Assembly: GCA_015065965.1 (NCBI GenBank)
Contig: SVPH01000001.1
Location: forward strand, 62,001 to 126,000
Source: Oscillospiraceae bacterium
Lineage (GTDB): Bacteria; Bacillota; Clostridia; Oscillospirales; Acutalibacteraceae
DNA: 64,000 bases
Direction of reading: 5' to 3'
Positions 49,455 to 58,166 of the stretch are shown piece by piece. The notes beneath the pieces are model-generated. The model had not been told where the DNA came from. It did no database searches and saw nothing but the letters and a program-made list of their open reading frames with translations. The translations under genes and the position numbers were made by a program. How positions within the stretch are numbered: position 1 is the stretch's first letter; each line of letters opens with the position of its first letter.

Positions 49455-50892
49455 TTTTATCCATCTCCTTTGCCTTAAAAACTTTTGACAATTTGAAATT
49501 TATAAAAAGAAGGATAAGTCCCATTGCAATACAGGCAATGCCGCTGTATACAGCATCAAACCTGCCCATGATAAGTGTTGCGTAAACAATAACGCAAATC
49601 ATTACAAGACCAAGATTTACAGTTGAAAGGCGAATTTTTCTGATGCCGTCAACGATAAGAGTAACGCTTACGGCAAAGGAAATCAGAATAATGGCGGTTA
49701 CAACCACTGTTTCTGTTGTTTCGCTAAAAAATTCGGCAAAAGTTGCGCTGATTGCACAGATAAAACTTGCAATTGAGGACAATGCCACAAACACAGTCTT
49801 TGTGTGGTTTTTAATAAAACTTTTTTTGCCGTATATTATTCCTGAAACAAGAGAAATTGCCGCAACAATGGGTGATAATCCCGGAGAAAGAAGATTGGGC
49901 GTGAGGGTACCGTAGTGGGGTCTGCCTATCCAACTTTCAGCACTGAAGCAGAGAAGTGAAAGCGCAACGGTTATGGATGGTACAGCAATATATCTGAAAG
50001 GATAAGGGAAATCATCGCCTTTATCTGCAGCGTAAAGGGCTGCAAATGTGCCGAAAAGCAGGCATAAAAGCGAAGGTGTTCCTCTGTGTGCCGATTCGAG
50101 GCAATGGAAATACAGGATTACACCTGCAGATATTAATGCTACCCAGACAGAGAACTTTTGCCGTGCATCTGATGAATCAGTGCTTTTTATTCTGATAAGA
50201 CCAAGAATGTATAAAACAATTCCGAATGCGAGAGGAATAAAATTCTTGAAAGATGACAGCGGATAACAAATCACATAATAGGTTACAGTGCAGAAATAAG
50301 CCGTAAGAGGAAAAACGGCATTAAAAATATACGCTATAGGCAAAATCAATATTGATATAAAAGCCATTATAATCCATATATCAATATCGATTGAAAACAT
50401 GGAAATTACAAGTGCGGTTGTTGCAATAAGTCCGGCGACCCATGCAACCGAGGCGCCTTCGCTCCAGCCGATGCTGTTGCGCTTTTTTTCGTATACCCAT
50501 AATGCTACTCCGCCGCCTGCAATAAGAGGAAGAAAACTGAGCGATGCGAGCAGAAATTCAGGAATTCTGTCCCAAAGAGAAACAAAAATTATAATAAGAC
50601 CGGTTGCAGTCAGAAGTGAGCCTAGTGTTGCAAACACAATGCTCATTATTTTTTGTTTGTCATTTTTTGGTGCCTCAAAACCTATGTTGCGTTTTTCACC
50701 ATAGATTATTTCTTCAATGCCGGCATTCAAAGCATCCGCCAAATGCTCAAGCATATCTATATCAGGCTGAGTTCTCCCGTTTTCCCAACTTGAAACTGTT
50801 TGGCGAGTAACACAGATTTTTTCTGCCAAAGAATCCTGAGTCATGTTTCTGTCGGTTCGCAGTTTTTTTATGTTTTTCGAAACCTTTGACAT
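49447..50892 (-). CDS. XRE-type HTH fused to a large DUF2157-like membrane domain
   Basis: The 481-residue protein joins an N-terminal XRE helix-turn-helix (1-63; TQDSLAEKICVTRQTVSSWENGR as recognition region) to about a dozen hydrophobic segments (82-470). The membrane part includes WSEGASVAWVAGLIATTALV and stretches like those of DUF2157/DUF4401 proteins. It is therefore probably a membrane-tethered transcription regulator. ATG 50892 is set by AAGGAGGTGAC; upstream in-frame codons lie beyond that site. Two membrane-protein genes follow with overlap or 2-nt spacing. An inverted repeat upstream (50945-50959) is a candidate autoregulatory site. Confidence 0.75.
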   Translation of the reverse strand: MSKVSKNIKKLRTDRNMTQDSLAEKICVTRQTVSSWENGRTQPDIDMLEHLADALNAGIEEIIYGEKRNIGFEAPKNDKQKIMSIVFATLGSLLTATGLIIIFVSLWDRIPEFLLASLSFLPLIAGGGVALWVYEKKRNSIGWSEGASVAWVAGLIATTALVISMFSIDIDIWIIMAFISILILPIAYIFNAVFPLTAYFCTVTYYVICYPLSSFKNFIPLAFGIVLYILGLIRIKSTDSSDARQKFSVWVALISAGVILYFHCLESAHRGTPSLLCLLFGTFAALYAADKGDDFPYPFRYIAVPSITVALSLLCFSAESWIGRPHYGTLTPNLLSPGLSPIVAAISLVSGIIYGKKSFIKNHTKTVFVALSSIASFICAISATFAEFFSETTETVVVTAIILISFAVSVTLIVDGIRKIRLSTVNLGLVMICVIVYATLIMGRFDAVYSGIACIAMGLILLFINFKLSKVFKAKEMDKNA

Positions 50893-50944
50893 AAAAGAGT
50901 CACCTCCTTGACTTAATTTAAGCATATTTATCCGAAAAAGTCAC

Positions 50945-50959
50945 GCAACAATGTGTTGC
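50945..50959 (-). promoter_or_regulatory. Inverted repeat upstream of the XRE-membrane operon
   Basis: GCAACA-atg-TGTTGC lies about 53 nt before ATG 50892 and overlaps the likely promoter region. XRE regulators often bind such short palindromes. Confidence 0.4.
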
Positions 50960-50983
50960 ACGGACATTTTAATGTTAAAAGAA

Positions 50984-51021
50984 GAAAAATAAAACGGGCA
51001 TACAGCAAAACAGTATGCCCG
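50984..51021 (-). terminator. Terminator of the oxidoreductase operon
   Basis: CGGGCATAC/GTATGCCCG (50995-51003 and 51013-51021) followed on the minus strand by TTTTATTTTTC. Confidence 0.9.
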
Positions 51022-51032
51022 AAAATAATAAT

Positions 51033-51881
51033 TTATACACCTGAATATGCGGAGAAACCGCCGTCAACGGGGAGAACAACACCTGTTACGAAGCCTGAGT
51101 ACTGCTCGTCACAAAGGAAAACGAGAGCGCCCGTAAGGTCTTCAGGTACGCCGAAACGGCGCATGGGTGTGTGCGAAATAATTTTGTTTGAACGCTCGGT
51201 GAGCGAACCGTCTTCATTATAAAGAAGTTTTGCATTCTGGATTGTTGAAAAGAATCCGGGTGCAATTGCATTAACTCTGATGCCCACATCTGCAAAGTGA
51301 ACAGCCATCCACTGAGTGAAGTTTGAAATTGCTGCTTTTGCTGCTGAGTAAGCGGGAATTTTGGTGAGAGGTTTAAAGGAGTTCATTGAAGAAATGTTAA
51401 GGATTGTTGCGTTTTCTTTGCCTACCATGTCCTTTGCGAAGCACTGAGTTGTGAGCAGTGTGCCGAGGAAGTTGAGGTTAAAAACAAACTCAATACCCTT
51501 AGCATCAAGGTCAAAAAAGGTCTTTACACCCTCAGCCTTTTCAGCCATATCAACGAGTTCAAGGGTTTCCTTTGTTGTTGTGCCGAGAGGTGAGTTGCCG
51601 CCTGCACCGTTGATGAGAATATCGCATGTGCCGAGTTCAGCGGTGATTTTTGCTTTTGCCGCTTCAAGACTTTCTGCCTCAAGAACATTGCAACCTACCG
51701 CAAGAGCAGTGCCGCCGGCTGCTGTGATTTCGTCAACAACTGCCTGAGCAGCCTCTTCTCTTAAATCGAGAACAGCAACTTTAACGCCGAGAGATGCGAG
51801 GTCTTTTGCAAAACCGCTGCAGAGAACTCCGCCGCCGCCTGTAACAACGGCTACTCTGCCTTTAAGATTATCATGAAACAT
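51033..51881 (-). CDS. SDR oxidoreductase, D-mannonate oxidoreductase-like
   Basis: The 282-residue short-chain dehydrogenase has the NAD-binding motif TGGGGVLCSGFA, D at the end of strand 2 (VLDL), NGAGG, catalytic Ser in NISSMNS and YSAAK. The C-terminal end is GVVLPVDGGFSAYSGV. GGGGVLCSGFAKDL and the FNLNFLGTLL segment resemble the SDR-type fructuronate reductases (D-mannonate oxidoreductases) of Firmicutes, so hexuronate metabolism is suggested but not proven. ATG 51881 follows AAAGGAG. It is the third gene of an operon after two Gfo/Idh/MocA genes and precedes a strong terminator. Confidence 0.8.
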   Translation of the reverse strand: MFHDNLKGRVAVVTGGGGVLCSGFAKDLASLGVKVAVLDLREEAAQAVVDEITAAGGTALAVGCNVLEAESLEAAKAKITAELGTCDILINGAGGNSPLGTTTKETLELVDMAEKAEGVKTFFDLDAKGIEFVFNLNFLGTLLTTQCFAKDMVGKENATILNISSMNSFKPLTKIPAYSAAKAAISNFTQWMAVHFADVGIRVNAIAPGFFSTIQNAKLLYNEDGSLTERSNKIISHTPMRRFGVPEDLTGALVFLCDEQYSGFVTGVVLPVDGGFSAYSGV

Positions 51882-51899
51882 ATTATTTTCTCCTTTCAA

Positions 51900-52907
51900 T
51901 CAAACAATTTCAACGCTTTCACCTGTTTTTGACGATTCATAGCAAGCAAAAACAATTTTTTCTGCATGACCGCCGTCAAAAGCATTTATAGCGAAGGGAG
52001 TATTGTTTTTTATACAGTTGTAAAAATCTTTTATAAGCACGGAATGACCTACACCCCAATAACTCTGACCGTGGTATGTTACCTCGGGTCTTTCGCACGC
52101 TTCAGTTATATTTCCGGTTTTATCTACCGAGTAGAGCCTGTCACCTTCAAGGCGGAGTTTACCGTTTTCAAAAGAAAGTTCAATGAAAACATCCGAGTTT
52201 TCTCCGTATGCCGTGGTGGCGTAGAGCATGGCGGTAATTCCGCTTTCAAGTTTCATAAGTACGCTCGCGTTATCCTCAACTTCTATTACGCCTTTGAGGT
52301 GGTCGTTTGCAACGTGAGCGGTAACTTTTCTGCATTTTCCGCCAAGGTGCTGAATGAGGTCAACTGTGTGAATGGCCTGATTTATCAGAACTCCGCCGCA
52401 TTCTTTATCAGCAGTGCCGTGCCAATCATCGGAATAGTAATCTTCGCCTCTGCTCCATGTTACAAACGCTCTGATTGCAAGCAGTTTGCCCAAAGAAGCG
52501 GAGGATATGATTTCTTTTGCGCGTATTACACAGTTATTATACCTGTTTTGAAAGCATATTCCGAGTTGTTTGCCGCTTTTTTTCTGCGCATTACGAAGTC
52601 TTTCAACTTCACCGTCAGAAACGGAGCAGGGTTTCTCTGTTAAAACATTAATGCCTGCTTCAAGTGCCTTAACGGCTATGTCGGTGTGCAGATAATGCGG
52701 TGTGCAGATGTGAATGGAATCGGGTTTTTCGTTACTGAGCAGTTCGTCAAAATCGTAATAGGCTTTTGCGCCGTATTCTTTTGCAGCGCTGTCTGCCCTT
52801 TGAGGATTGATATCGGCAACAGCGATAATTTCCGTTTCGGGATTTTCGCTGAGAGCCTTTAAATGCATTTTGGAAATATTTCCGCATCCGATAACTGCAA
52901 CTTTCAT
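51900..52907 (-). CDS. Gfo/Idh/MocA family oxidoreductase
   Basis: The 335-residue NAD(P)-dependent dehydrogenase begins MKVAVIGCGNISKMH (Rossmann GxGxxx). HICTPHYLH, EKPCS with the conserved catalytic Lys, and GGVLINQAIHTVDL with the His/Asp pair follow. Such enzymes oxidise sugars, inositols or amino sugars; the substrate is unknown. ATG 52907 is preferred because the frame upstream only overlaps the end of the preceding gene. The gap to the upstream fusion gene is 16 nt and to the SDR 18 nt, so all three are one operon and may perform successive redox steps on one glycoside or sugar acid. Confidence 0.88.
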   Translation of the reverse strand: MKVAVIGCGNISKMHLKALSENPETEIIAVADINPQRADSAAKEYGAKAYYDFDELLSNEKPDSIHICTPHYLHTDIAVKALEAGINVLTEKPCSVSDGEVERLRNAQKKSGKQLGICFQNRYNNCVIRAKEIISSASLGKLLAIRAFVTWSRGEDYYSDDWHGTADKECGGVLINQAIHTVDLIQHLGGKCRKVTAHVANDHLKGVIEVEDNASVLMKLESGITAMLYATTAYGENSDVFIELSFENGKLRLEGDRLYSVDKTGNITEACERPEVTYHGQSYWGVGHSVLIKDFYNCIKNNTPFAINAFDGGHAEKIVFACYESSKTGESVEIV

Positions 52908-52923
52908 ATTTTTATCATCCCAA

Positions 52924-54945
52924 TCAGAAAGTGGAGGACATGTCGCCCTGAACAGCGGCAACAACGTTGTCTTTTTCTGCTTTGCCGGCAGCAATTTTCT
53001 TCTGAAGTTCTGCATAGTAAACATCTTCGTCAACGGGCAGTTCAACTTCTTTGCCGAGCCATGCCGAAAGGTGAGCGGCATTTGAAATTGAAAGACCTCT
53101 AATGCCTTCTTCGCCCTTTGCGGTCAGTTCTTCGCCTCTGAGGACTGCAGCCGCAAACTTGTTGCAGACTTCTGAATGCTGTTTGTTCATGCCGTCTGTT
53201 TCAACATCAATCCATTCACCCTCAAGTGCATCAAAGCCGCCTTTTGCGTTTGCACAGTGCTCTGAAATTGTGCCCTTGAGTTTATAAAGGCGGAGTTTGT
53301 TATCTTCACAAACAAGTTTACCGCCGTCAAGAGTGATTTCAAAACGGTTTGTGCCGGGGCAGTCACCTGTGGTTGTGATGAAAGTACCGGTAGCGCCGTT
53401 AGCATATTCAACATAGATTGTAACATCGTCTTCAACTTCAATATCGTGCCATTTACCCTCATGGCAGAAAGCCTTAACTTTAACGGGAAGACCGCAAATC
53501 CACTGCCAGAGGTCGAGGTTATGGGGGCACTGATTAAGCAGCACGCCGCCGCCTTCGCCCTTCCATGTTGCGCGCCATCCGCCTGAATTATAATATGACT
53601 GAGTGCGGTACCAATCGGTGATAATCCAACTTACTCTTCTGATTTCGCCGAGTTCGCCGCTTTGAACGAGTTCGCGCATTTTTCTGTAAACGCAGTTTGT
53701 GCGCTGGTTATACATGATACCGAAAACAAGGTCTGTTTTGGCAGCGGCCTCGTTCATTTCTCTGACCTGCTTTGTGTAAACGCCTGCAGGTTTTTCTGTA
53801 AGAACATGAACGCCCTTGCTGAATGCATACTGAGCAATGGGTGAGTGGTCATAGTGAGGCGTTGCAATAAGAACAACATCAACTTCGCCGCTGTCAATGA
53901 GTGCCTCTGCGCTGTCGAATGTTTTAAGAGAGGGCATAAGTTTTTTTGCTGCTTCAAGTCTTGTGGGGTCGATATCAGCAACCGCAACAAAACGGAGTTC
54001 CTTGTGCCTGCCCTGAAGATGCATATTGATATGCGATGTGCCCATGTTGCCGACACCGATGATGCCGAATTTAACGGGCTGTATTTTATTTTCAATGATA
54101 TTATGAATTGCTGAGCATGCAGCGGCAAATGAAGTCATGTTGTCGGGATAGACAAATTTTTTGTTCATTGCGTTTGCTGTTGCGTCATCAGGTTCAAGGT
54201 TGTCAAGACCTTCAAAAACTCTGAGATGAGGTTCAACCGAAAGGAAGTAGACGCCCTCTTTATCGTCAAGCATGCGCATAATTTCAACAAGATGACCGTC
54301 GCCTTCGCCTGCAGGAACAACGGTGTCGATTTCTGCAATGCAATCTTTAACATGGAAATATGTAACATAATCCTGAAGGAGTTTGAAGCCTTCAAGTGTG
54401 TTTGAGCCGCACTGAATATAGTTTGAGGGGTCAAAAATGCAACCCATTCTGTCGCCAAAATATTCGGCGAGTTCAAGGCATCTTTCCGTTATATCGCCGT
54501 AAATACCTTTTTCGTTTTCATGGCAGCAGAGAATGCCGTGCTCATTTGAATAATCAACCATTGCGTTGAGCCTTGCATAAACTTCGTCTTTGTATTCATC
54601 CCTGCTCTGACCTTTTGTGAAAAAGAAACTGAACATTCTGATGTATTTTGTTTCAAGAACTTTTGCAACTTCAACTGTCTGTTTGAATGCCTCAAAATGA
54701 GGAGCAAAATCATCGTCGATTTCAATTTTGCCGTAGTGCGAGCCGATTGAAGAAACTTTCATTCCGTTATCATCAAGGATTTTTTTGAGTTCTTTTGCTT
54801 CTTCAACAGTGAAGTTGGAAATGTTTTTTCCATTGACGTTTCTGAGTTCGATATACTCGATGCCGTTGGCTTTGCAAGCAGAAATCTGCTCAAGAATATC
54901 AGGTGACGCTTCGTCTGCAAAAGCCGAGAATAAGAATTTTGCCAT
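52924..54945 (-). CDS. Fusion: xylose-isomerase-like TIM barrel plus Gfo/Idh/MocA dehydrogenase
   Basis: The 673-residue protein fuses two enzymes normally encoded separately. Residues 1 to about 275 form an AP-endonuclease-2/IolE-type sugar isomerase barrel. Its likely metal ligands are in HENEKGIYGD, FDPSNYIQ, FHVKDC and SVEPHL. Residues from about 293 are a complete Gfo/Idh/MocA dehydrogenase (KFGIIGVGNMGTSH, EKPAG, GGVLLNQCPHNLDL). The two activities could channel an intermediate, for example epimerisation then oxidation; this is inference. ATG 54945 lies 9 nt after GGAGG. It is first in the operon with a second dehydrogenase and an SDR. Confidence 0.85.
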   Translation of the reverse strand: MAKFLFSAFADEASPDILEQISACKANGIEYIELRNVNGKNISNFTVEEAKELKKILDDNGMKVSSIGSHYGKIEIDDDFAPHFEAFKQTVEVAKVLETKYIRMFSFFFTKGQSRDEYKDEVYARLNAMVDYSNEHGILCCHENEKGIYGDITERCLELAEYFGDRMGCIFDPSNYIQCGSNTLEGFKLLQDYVTYFHVKDCIAEIDTVVPAGEGDGHLVEIMRMLDDKEGVYFLSVEPHLRVFEGLDNLEPDDATANAMNKKFVYPDNMTSFAAACSAIHNIIENKIQPVKFGIIGVGNMGTSHINMHLQGRHKELRFVAVADIDPTRLEAAKKLMPSLKTFDSAEALIDSGEVDVVLIATPHYDHSPIAQYAFSKGVHVLTEKPAGVYTKQVREMNEAAAKTDLVFGIMYNQRTNCVYRKMRELVQSGELGEIRRVSWIITDWYRTQSYYNSGGWRATWKGEGGGVLLNQCPHNLDLWQWICGLPVKVKAFCHEGKWHDIEVEDDVTIYVEYANGATGTFITTTGDCPGTNRFEITLDGGKLVCEDNKLRLYKLKGTISEHCANAKGGFDALEGEWIDVETDGMNKQHSEVCNKFAAAVLRGEELTAKGEEGIRGLSISNAAHLSAWLGKEVELPVDEDVYYAELQKKIAAGKAEKDNVVAAVQGDMSSTF

Positions 54946-55078
54946 AACAAACAACCTCCATGTTGTTACATATTATATCAGTATAATTCTAAACATTTTT
55001 TTATAAGAATGCAAGAGAAACATTAAAAATTATCATACAAAACACAAAAATCGCATAGAATTAATTTCTTTTTTTCTG

Positions 55079-55108
55079 TTGACAAAAAAATATTATGTAA
55101 TATAAAAT
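55079..55108 (+). promoter_or_regulatory. Lipase gene promoter
   Basis: TTGACA (55079-55084) with TATAAA (55101-55106, 16-nt spacing) or TAAAAT (55103-55108, 18-nt spacing). Confidence 0.7.
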
Positions 55109-55137
55109 GAAATTACAAAACAAGAGGGGGTAAAATC

Positions 55138-56409
55138 ATGAAAAAAATAACAGCAATTATTCTTTCAATGGTAGTGATTATTGCCGTTGCTGCCTTCCCT
55201 GCAAGGGCGGCGGAAGAAATTGATAAAAACAGCGCAACCAATTACCCGTACATTTTTGTTCACGGCATGGGAGGCTGGGGCACAGCCGATTCATATTACT
55301 CTCTGTCGCCCTATTGGGGCGGAGGACTTATGCCGGGGTCGGATGATGACATGGTTCGTATTCTCAATGAACAGGGTATCGAGGCGTATGCTCCGTCAGT
55401 AGGACCTCTCAGCAGCGCATGGGACAGAGCGTGCGAACTCTACGCTCAGTTGGCAGGCACTGTTGTTGACTACGGAGAAGCGCATTCAAAGGCTCACGGA
55501 CATGACAGATACGGATTTAGTTATGAGGGAAAGGCTATCATGGGAGAGCCTTGGGATTTGAAAGAAAAAATCAATCTCGTCGGACACTCTTTCGGCGGCG
55601 CAACGGTGAGGTTGCTTGCTTCGCTGCTTGCTTACGGCGACGCTGATGAAATCGCGGCAACAGGCGATGAAACAAGTCCTCTTTTTACAGGCGGTCATGA
55701 CTGCGTGCATTCCTGCATAACACTTTCCGCACCGCATAACGGCTCGCAGGTAGCAAATATTCTTGTTGATCCTCAGGTGACCATGCTTTTGATTTCGGCT
55801 GTTCTTAATATGATAGGTATGGTTTTCGGTAACGATTTTCTCGTTTTTTCGCTTCAACTCGGTCAGCACGGTCTGACACCTGAACAGGACGAGTTCAGGG
55901 CGTTCATAAACCCCTGTGCAATATGGAATTTCTACGCAAGCAATGACAACTGCGGATATGATATGACTTTAAGAGGTGCGGCGGAACTAAATGAAAAAAT
56001 CAAACTTGCACCCAACACATATTACTACTCATACACAACTGCCAATACTCAGGAAGTTCTCGGATATCAACTTCCGGACAAAGGGCTCAGCCCGATTTTC
56101 TATATTTCTTCAATGATGCTCGCCATAACCAAAGGCTTTACCGTTGACGGTATTAAAATGGATGGTGACTGGCTCGTGAATGACGGCATAGTGCCGCTTG
56201 CATCGGCAATTTATCCCTCTTGTGATGCGGAAACGGCTCTCAATTATGAGCAGTCGATTGCAAACGGGGATAAAATTGAACCGGGAAGATGGTATTACTT
56301 TGAGCCTATGGTTGGAATGGATCATTTTGATTTTTGCGGAACAAAGGATTATCCGTCAACCTTTGTGGATTTCTATTTCGGAATGGTCAACACGGCAAAC
56401 AGCAGATAA
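55138..56409 (+). CDS. Secreted lipase-like alpha/beta hydrolase (family I.5-like)
   Basis: The 423-residue protein has a signal peptide (MKKITAIILSMVVIIAVAAF) cleaved near ARA at 22-24. The oxyanion motif YIFVHGMGGWG is at 38-48, the nucleophile Ser151 in GHSFGG, Asp349 in NDGIVP and His396 in MDHFDF. The spacing and the SAPHNGS block match staphylococcal/thermophilic Bacillaceae lipases (bacterial lipase family I.5). It should hydrolyse acyl esters outside the cell. It is a single gene with its own promoter and terminator. Confidence 0.85.
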   Translation: MKKITAIILSMVVIIAVAAFPARAAEEIDKNSATNYPYIFVHGMGGWGTADSYYSLSPYWGGGLMPGSDDDMVRILNEQGIEAYAPSVGPLSSAWDRACELYAQLAGTVVDYGEAHSKAHGHDRYGFSYEGKAIMGEPWDLKEKINLVGHSFGGATVRLLASLLAYGDADEIAATGDETSPLFTGGHDCVHSCITLSAPHNGSQVANILVDPQVTMLLISAVLNMIGMVFGNDFLVFSLQLGQHGLTPEQDEFRAFINPCAIWNFYASNDNCGYDMTLRGAAELNEKIKLAPNTYYYSYTTANTQEVLGYQLPDKGLSPIFYISSMMLAITKGFTVDGIKMDGDWLVNDGIVPLASAIYPSCDAETALNYEQSIANGDKIEPGRWYYFEPMVGMDHFDFCGTKDYPSTFVDFYFGMVNTANSR

Positions 56410-56422
56410 AAAAGTAAAAGTT

Positions 56423-56451
56423 AATCCCCGACCAATCGGTCGGGGATTTTT
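56423..56451 (+). terminator. Lipase gene terminator
   Basis: Perfect 11-bp stem AATCCCCGACC-aatc-GGTCGGGGATT followed by TTT. Confidence 0.9.
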
Positions 56452-56489
56452 CGTATACAGAATGTTTGATAAATTAAATAACCGTTAAA

Positions 56490-58073
56490 TCAATATCCGA
56501 ACTGATTGTTAAAATATTCAAACGGATCAATATAGTACACGGTCGTTGTTGCGGGAGTTGAATCGCCTTTATCTTCAACAAGAGTGATTTCAACATCAAA
56601 CTCCTCGATTGAATAATCTGCATTAACTCTGCAGATTGAAAGGGTCATCTTGTCGCCAACCTTGCCGTTATCAATCTTTTCAAGCAGTACATCGGCGGTT
56701 GTAAGCGGTTTACCGTCAACAGCAACAATCATGTCATACTGCCTGATGTTGGTGTTTGCAAGTGAACTGTCGGCACTGATATCGTTAATGATAAGTGTGC
56801 CTGCAGGCAAACCCTTAATCTGAGCAATCATGCTGTACTGTGCGCTTGCACTGACGGGATAGTATGTGATGCCGAGTTTAGGTCTGTTGGGAACATAACT
56901 GTATGCAATAAGGTTTTCTATGATTTCTTTTGCGGAGGTTATGGGGATTGCAAAGCCCATGCCTTCATAATCGGTTGCTGCAATTTTCTGAGAGTTGATT
57001 CCTATAACCTGACCGAAAACGTTTACAAGTGCACCGCCTGAGTTGCCGGGATTGATAGCGGCATCATGCTGGATACATTTCATGGTGTAACCGATTTCAC
57101 TGCTTACAGGTCTGTCAATTGCGGAAATAAAACCGCCTGTAAAAGAACCGAAGAATTCAATGCCGCCGGGGTTGCCGATTGCATAAACGCTGTCACCGAC
57201 TCTAAGAGAATCGGAATTGCCGAATTCGGCAGCAGGCAGACCTTTTGCTTTGATTTTAACAACGCCGAGGTCGGTTCTTGTGTCAAGACCGACGATTTCA
57301 GCATCATAAGCGGTGCCGTCTTCGGTTTGGACTCTCACGCTGATGCCGCGGTCGCTGATTACATGAGCGCAGGTAATAATATATGTGTATTCGCCGGAAT
57401 CGTCTTCTCCCATTATAACGCCGGTGCCTTCGCCTGCGGTAGAGTTCCTGTTATTTTGAGCATAAACAACTATACCTACTATGCTGGGTTTTACCTTTGC
57501 GGCAATCTGAGATGTTGTGAGTGCTCCGTCAACGGATGCCGCTGTTGGTGAAACAGGGGATTCGTTTATATTGAGTTCAGGACCGTCTTCGTATTTTTCA
57601 AAATTATTTGAATTTGATGTTTTGTTTCCATTGCTTTTTGAAATTGAAGCAACTCCGAATCCGAGAGCAAACACAAGAGCAATTGCAATGCATGCAGCAA
57701 AAACCTTAAGCCCTTTTCTGTTCTTTTTGGGAGTCTGCTGAGGAACAGGCTGTTGATTTTGAGAAGGATAATAATATGTCTGCTGTTGAGGATTTGTGTT
57801 ATAGTTGCTGTTGGGAGCATAGTGATACTGAGTATTGACATAAGACTGTTGGGGAATAGGTTCTGATACTTTTTCTGCCTCAATAACGGGAGTTTCATCC
57901 GGTTCAGACTGAACATCGGTGTTGTTTTCTGAAGAGGATTCTTTCTCCGCAACTTCACCGTCAAAAACAACTTCTTCCTCTGAGAAATTTTCCTGATGAG
58001 CAGCAGTGTTTTCCTGCTCGGTTTCTTCTTTGTCAGGTGATGGATTAATAGGGGTTGTAAATTCATCGTTCAT
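56490..58073 (-). CDS. Membrane-anchored HtrA-type serine protease
   Basis: The 527-residue DegP/HtrA protease degrades or refolds damaged exported proteins. A long acidic, Gln/Asn/Tyr-rich cytoplasmic N terminus (1-118) precedes one membrane helix (121-144). The trypsin domain has the triad His237 (TCAHV), Asp268 (RTDLGV) and Ser345 (GNSGGAL). A single PDZ domain (about 400-495) and a short tail follow. It is third in an apparent cluster behind a response regulator and histidine kinase, separated by 93 nt with an inverted repeat, so it may be a target of that system, as htrA is of CssRS in Bacillus. Confidence 0.93.
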   Translation of the reverse strand: MNDEFTTPINPSPDKEETEQENTAAHQENFSEEEVVFDGEVAEKESSSENNTDVQSEPDETPVIEAEKVSEPIPQQSYVNTQYHYAPNSNYNTNPQQQTYYYPSQNQQPVPQQTPKKNRKGLKVFAACIAIALVFALGFGVASISKSNGNKTSNSNNFEKYEDGPELNINESPVSPTAASVDGALTTSQIAAKVKPSIVGIVVYAQNNRNSTAGEGTGVIMGEDDSGEYTYIITCAHVISDRGISVRVQTEDGTAYDAEIVGLDTRTDLGVVKIKAKGLPAAEFGNSDSLRVGDSVYAIGNPGGIEFFGSFTGGFISAIDRPVSSEIGYTMKCIQHDAAINPGNSGGALVNVFGQVIGINSQKIAATDYEGMGFAIPITSAKEIIENLIAYSYVPNRPKLGITYYPVSASAQYSMIAQIKGLPAGTLIINDISADSSLANTNIRQYDMIVAVDGKPLTTADVLLEKIDNGKVGDKMTLSICRVNADYSIEEFDVEITLVEDKGDSTPATTTVYYIDPFEYFNNQFGY

Positions 58074-58109
58074 GGTAGTTGCCTCCGATATGTGATATGA
58101 GTGTATTCT

Positions 58110-58133
58110 AAACTCAGGATGTTAATTGAGTTT
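58110..58133 (-). promoter_or_regulatory. Inverted repeat upstream of htrA
   Basis: AAACTCA-N10-TGAGTTT lies in the 93-nt gap between the kinase gene and htrA, about 37-60 nt before the start. It is a candidate site for the adjacent OmpR-type regulator. Confidence 0.35.
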
Positions 58134-58166
58134 GAACACATCTTTAAAAAAGTTTCAAAATTTGCG

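Noticed and set aside
51966-52643. 225-residue plus-strand open frame antisense to the Gfo/Idh/MocA gene
   Set aside because: The minus-strand protein has clear dehydrogenase motifs. The antisense translation is rich in Phe/Tyr/Cys with no family features.
52908-53081. 58-residue N-terminal extension of the Gfo/Idh/MocA protein
   Set aside because: These codons overlap the end of the upstream fusion gene in another frame and precede the Rossmann start MKVAVIGCG.
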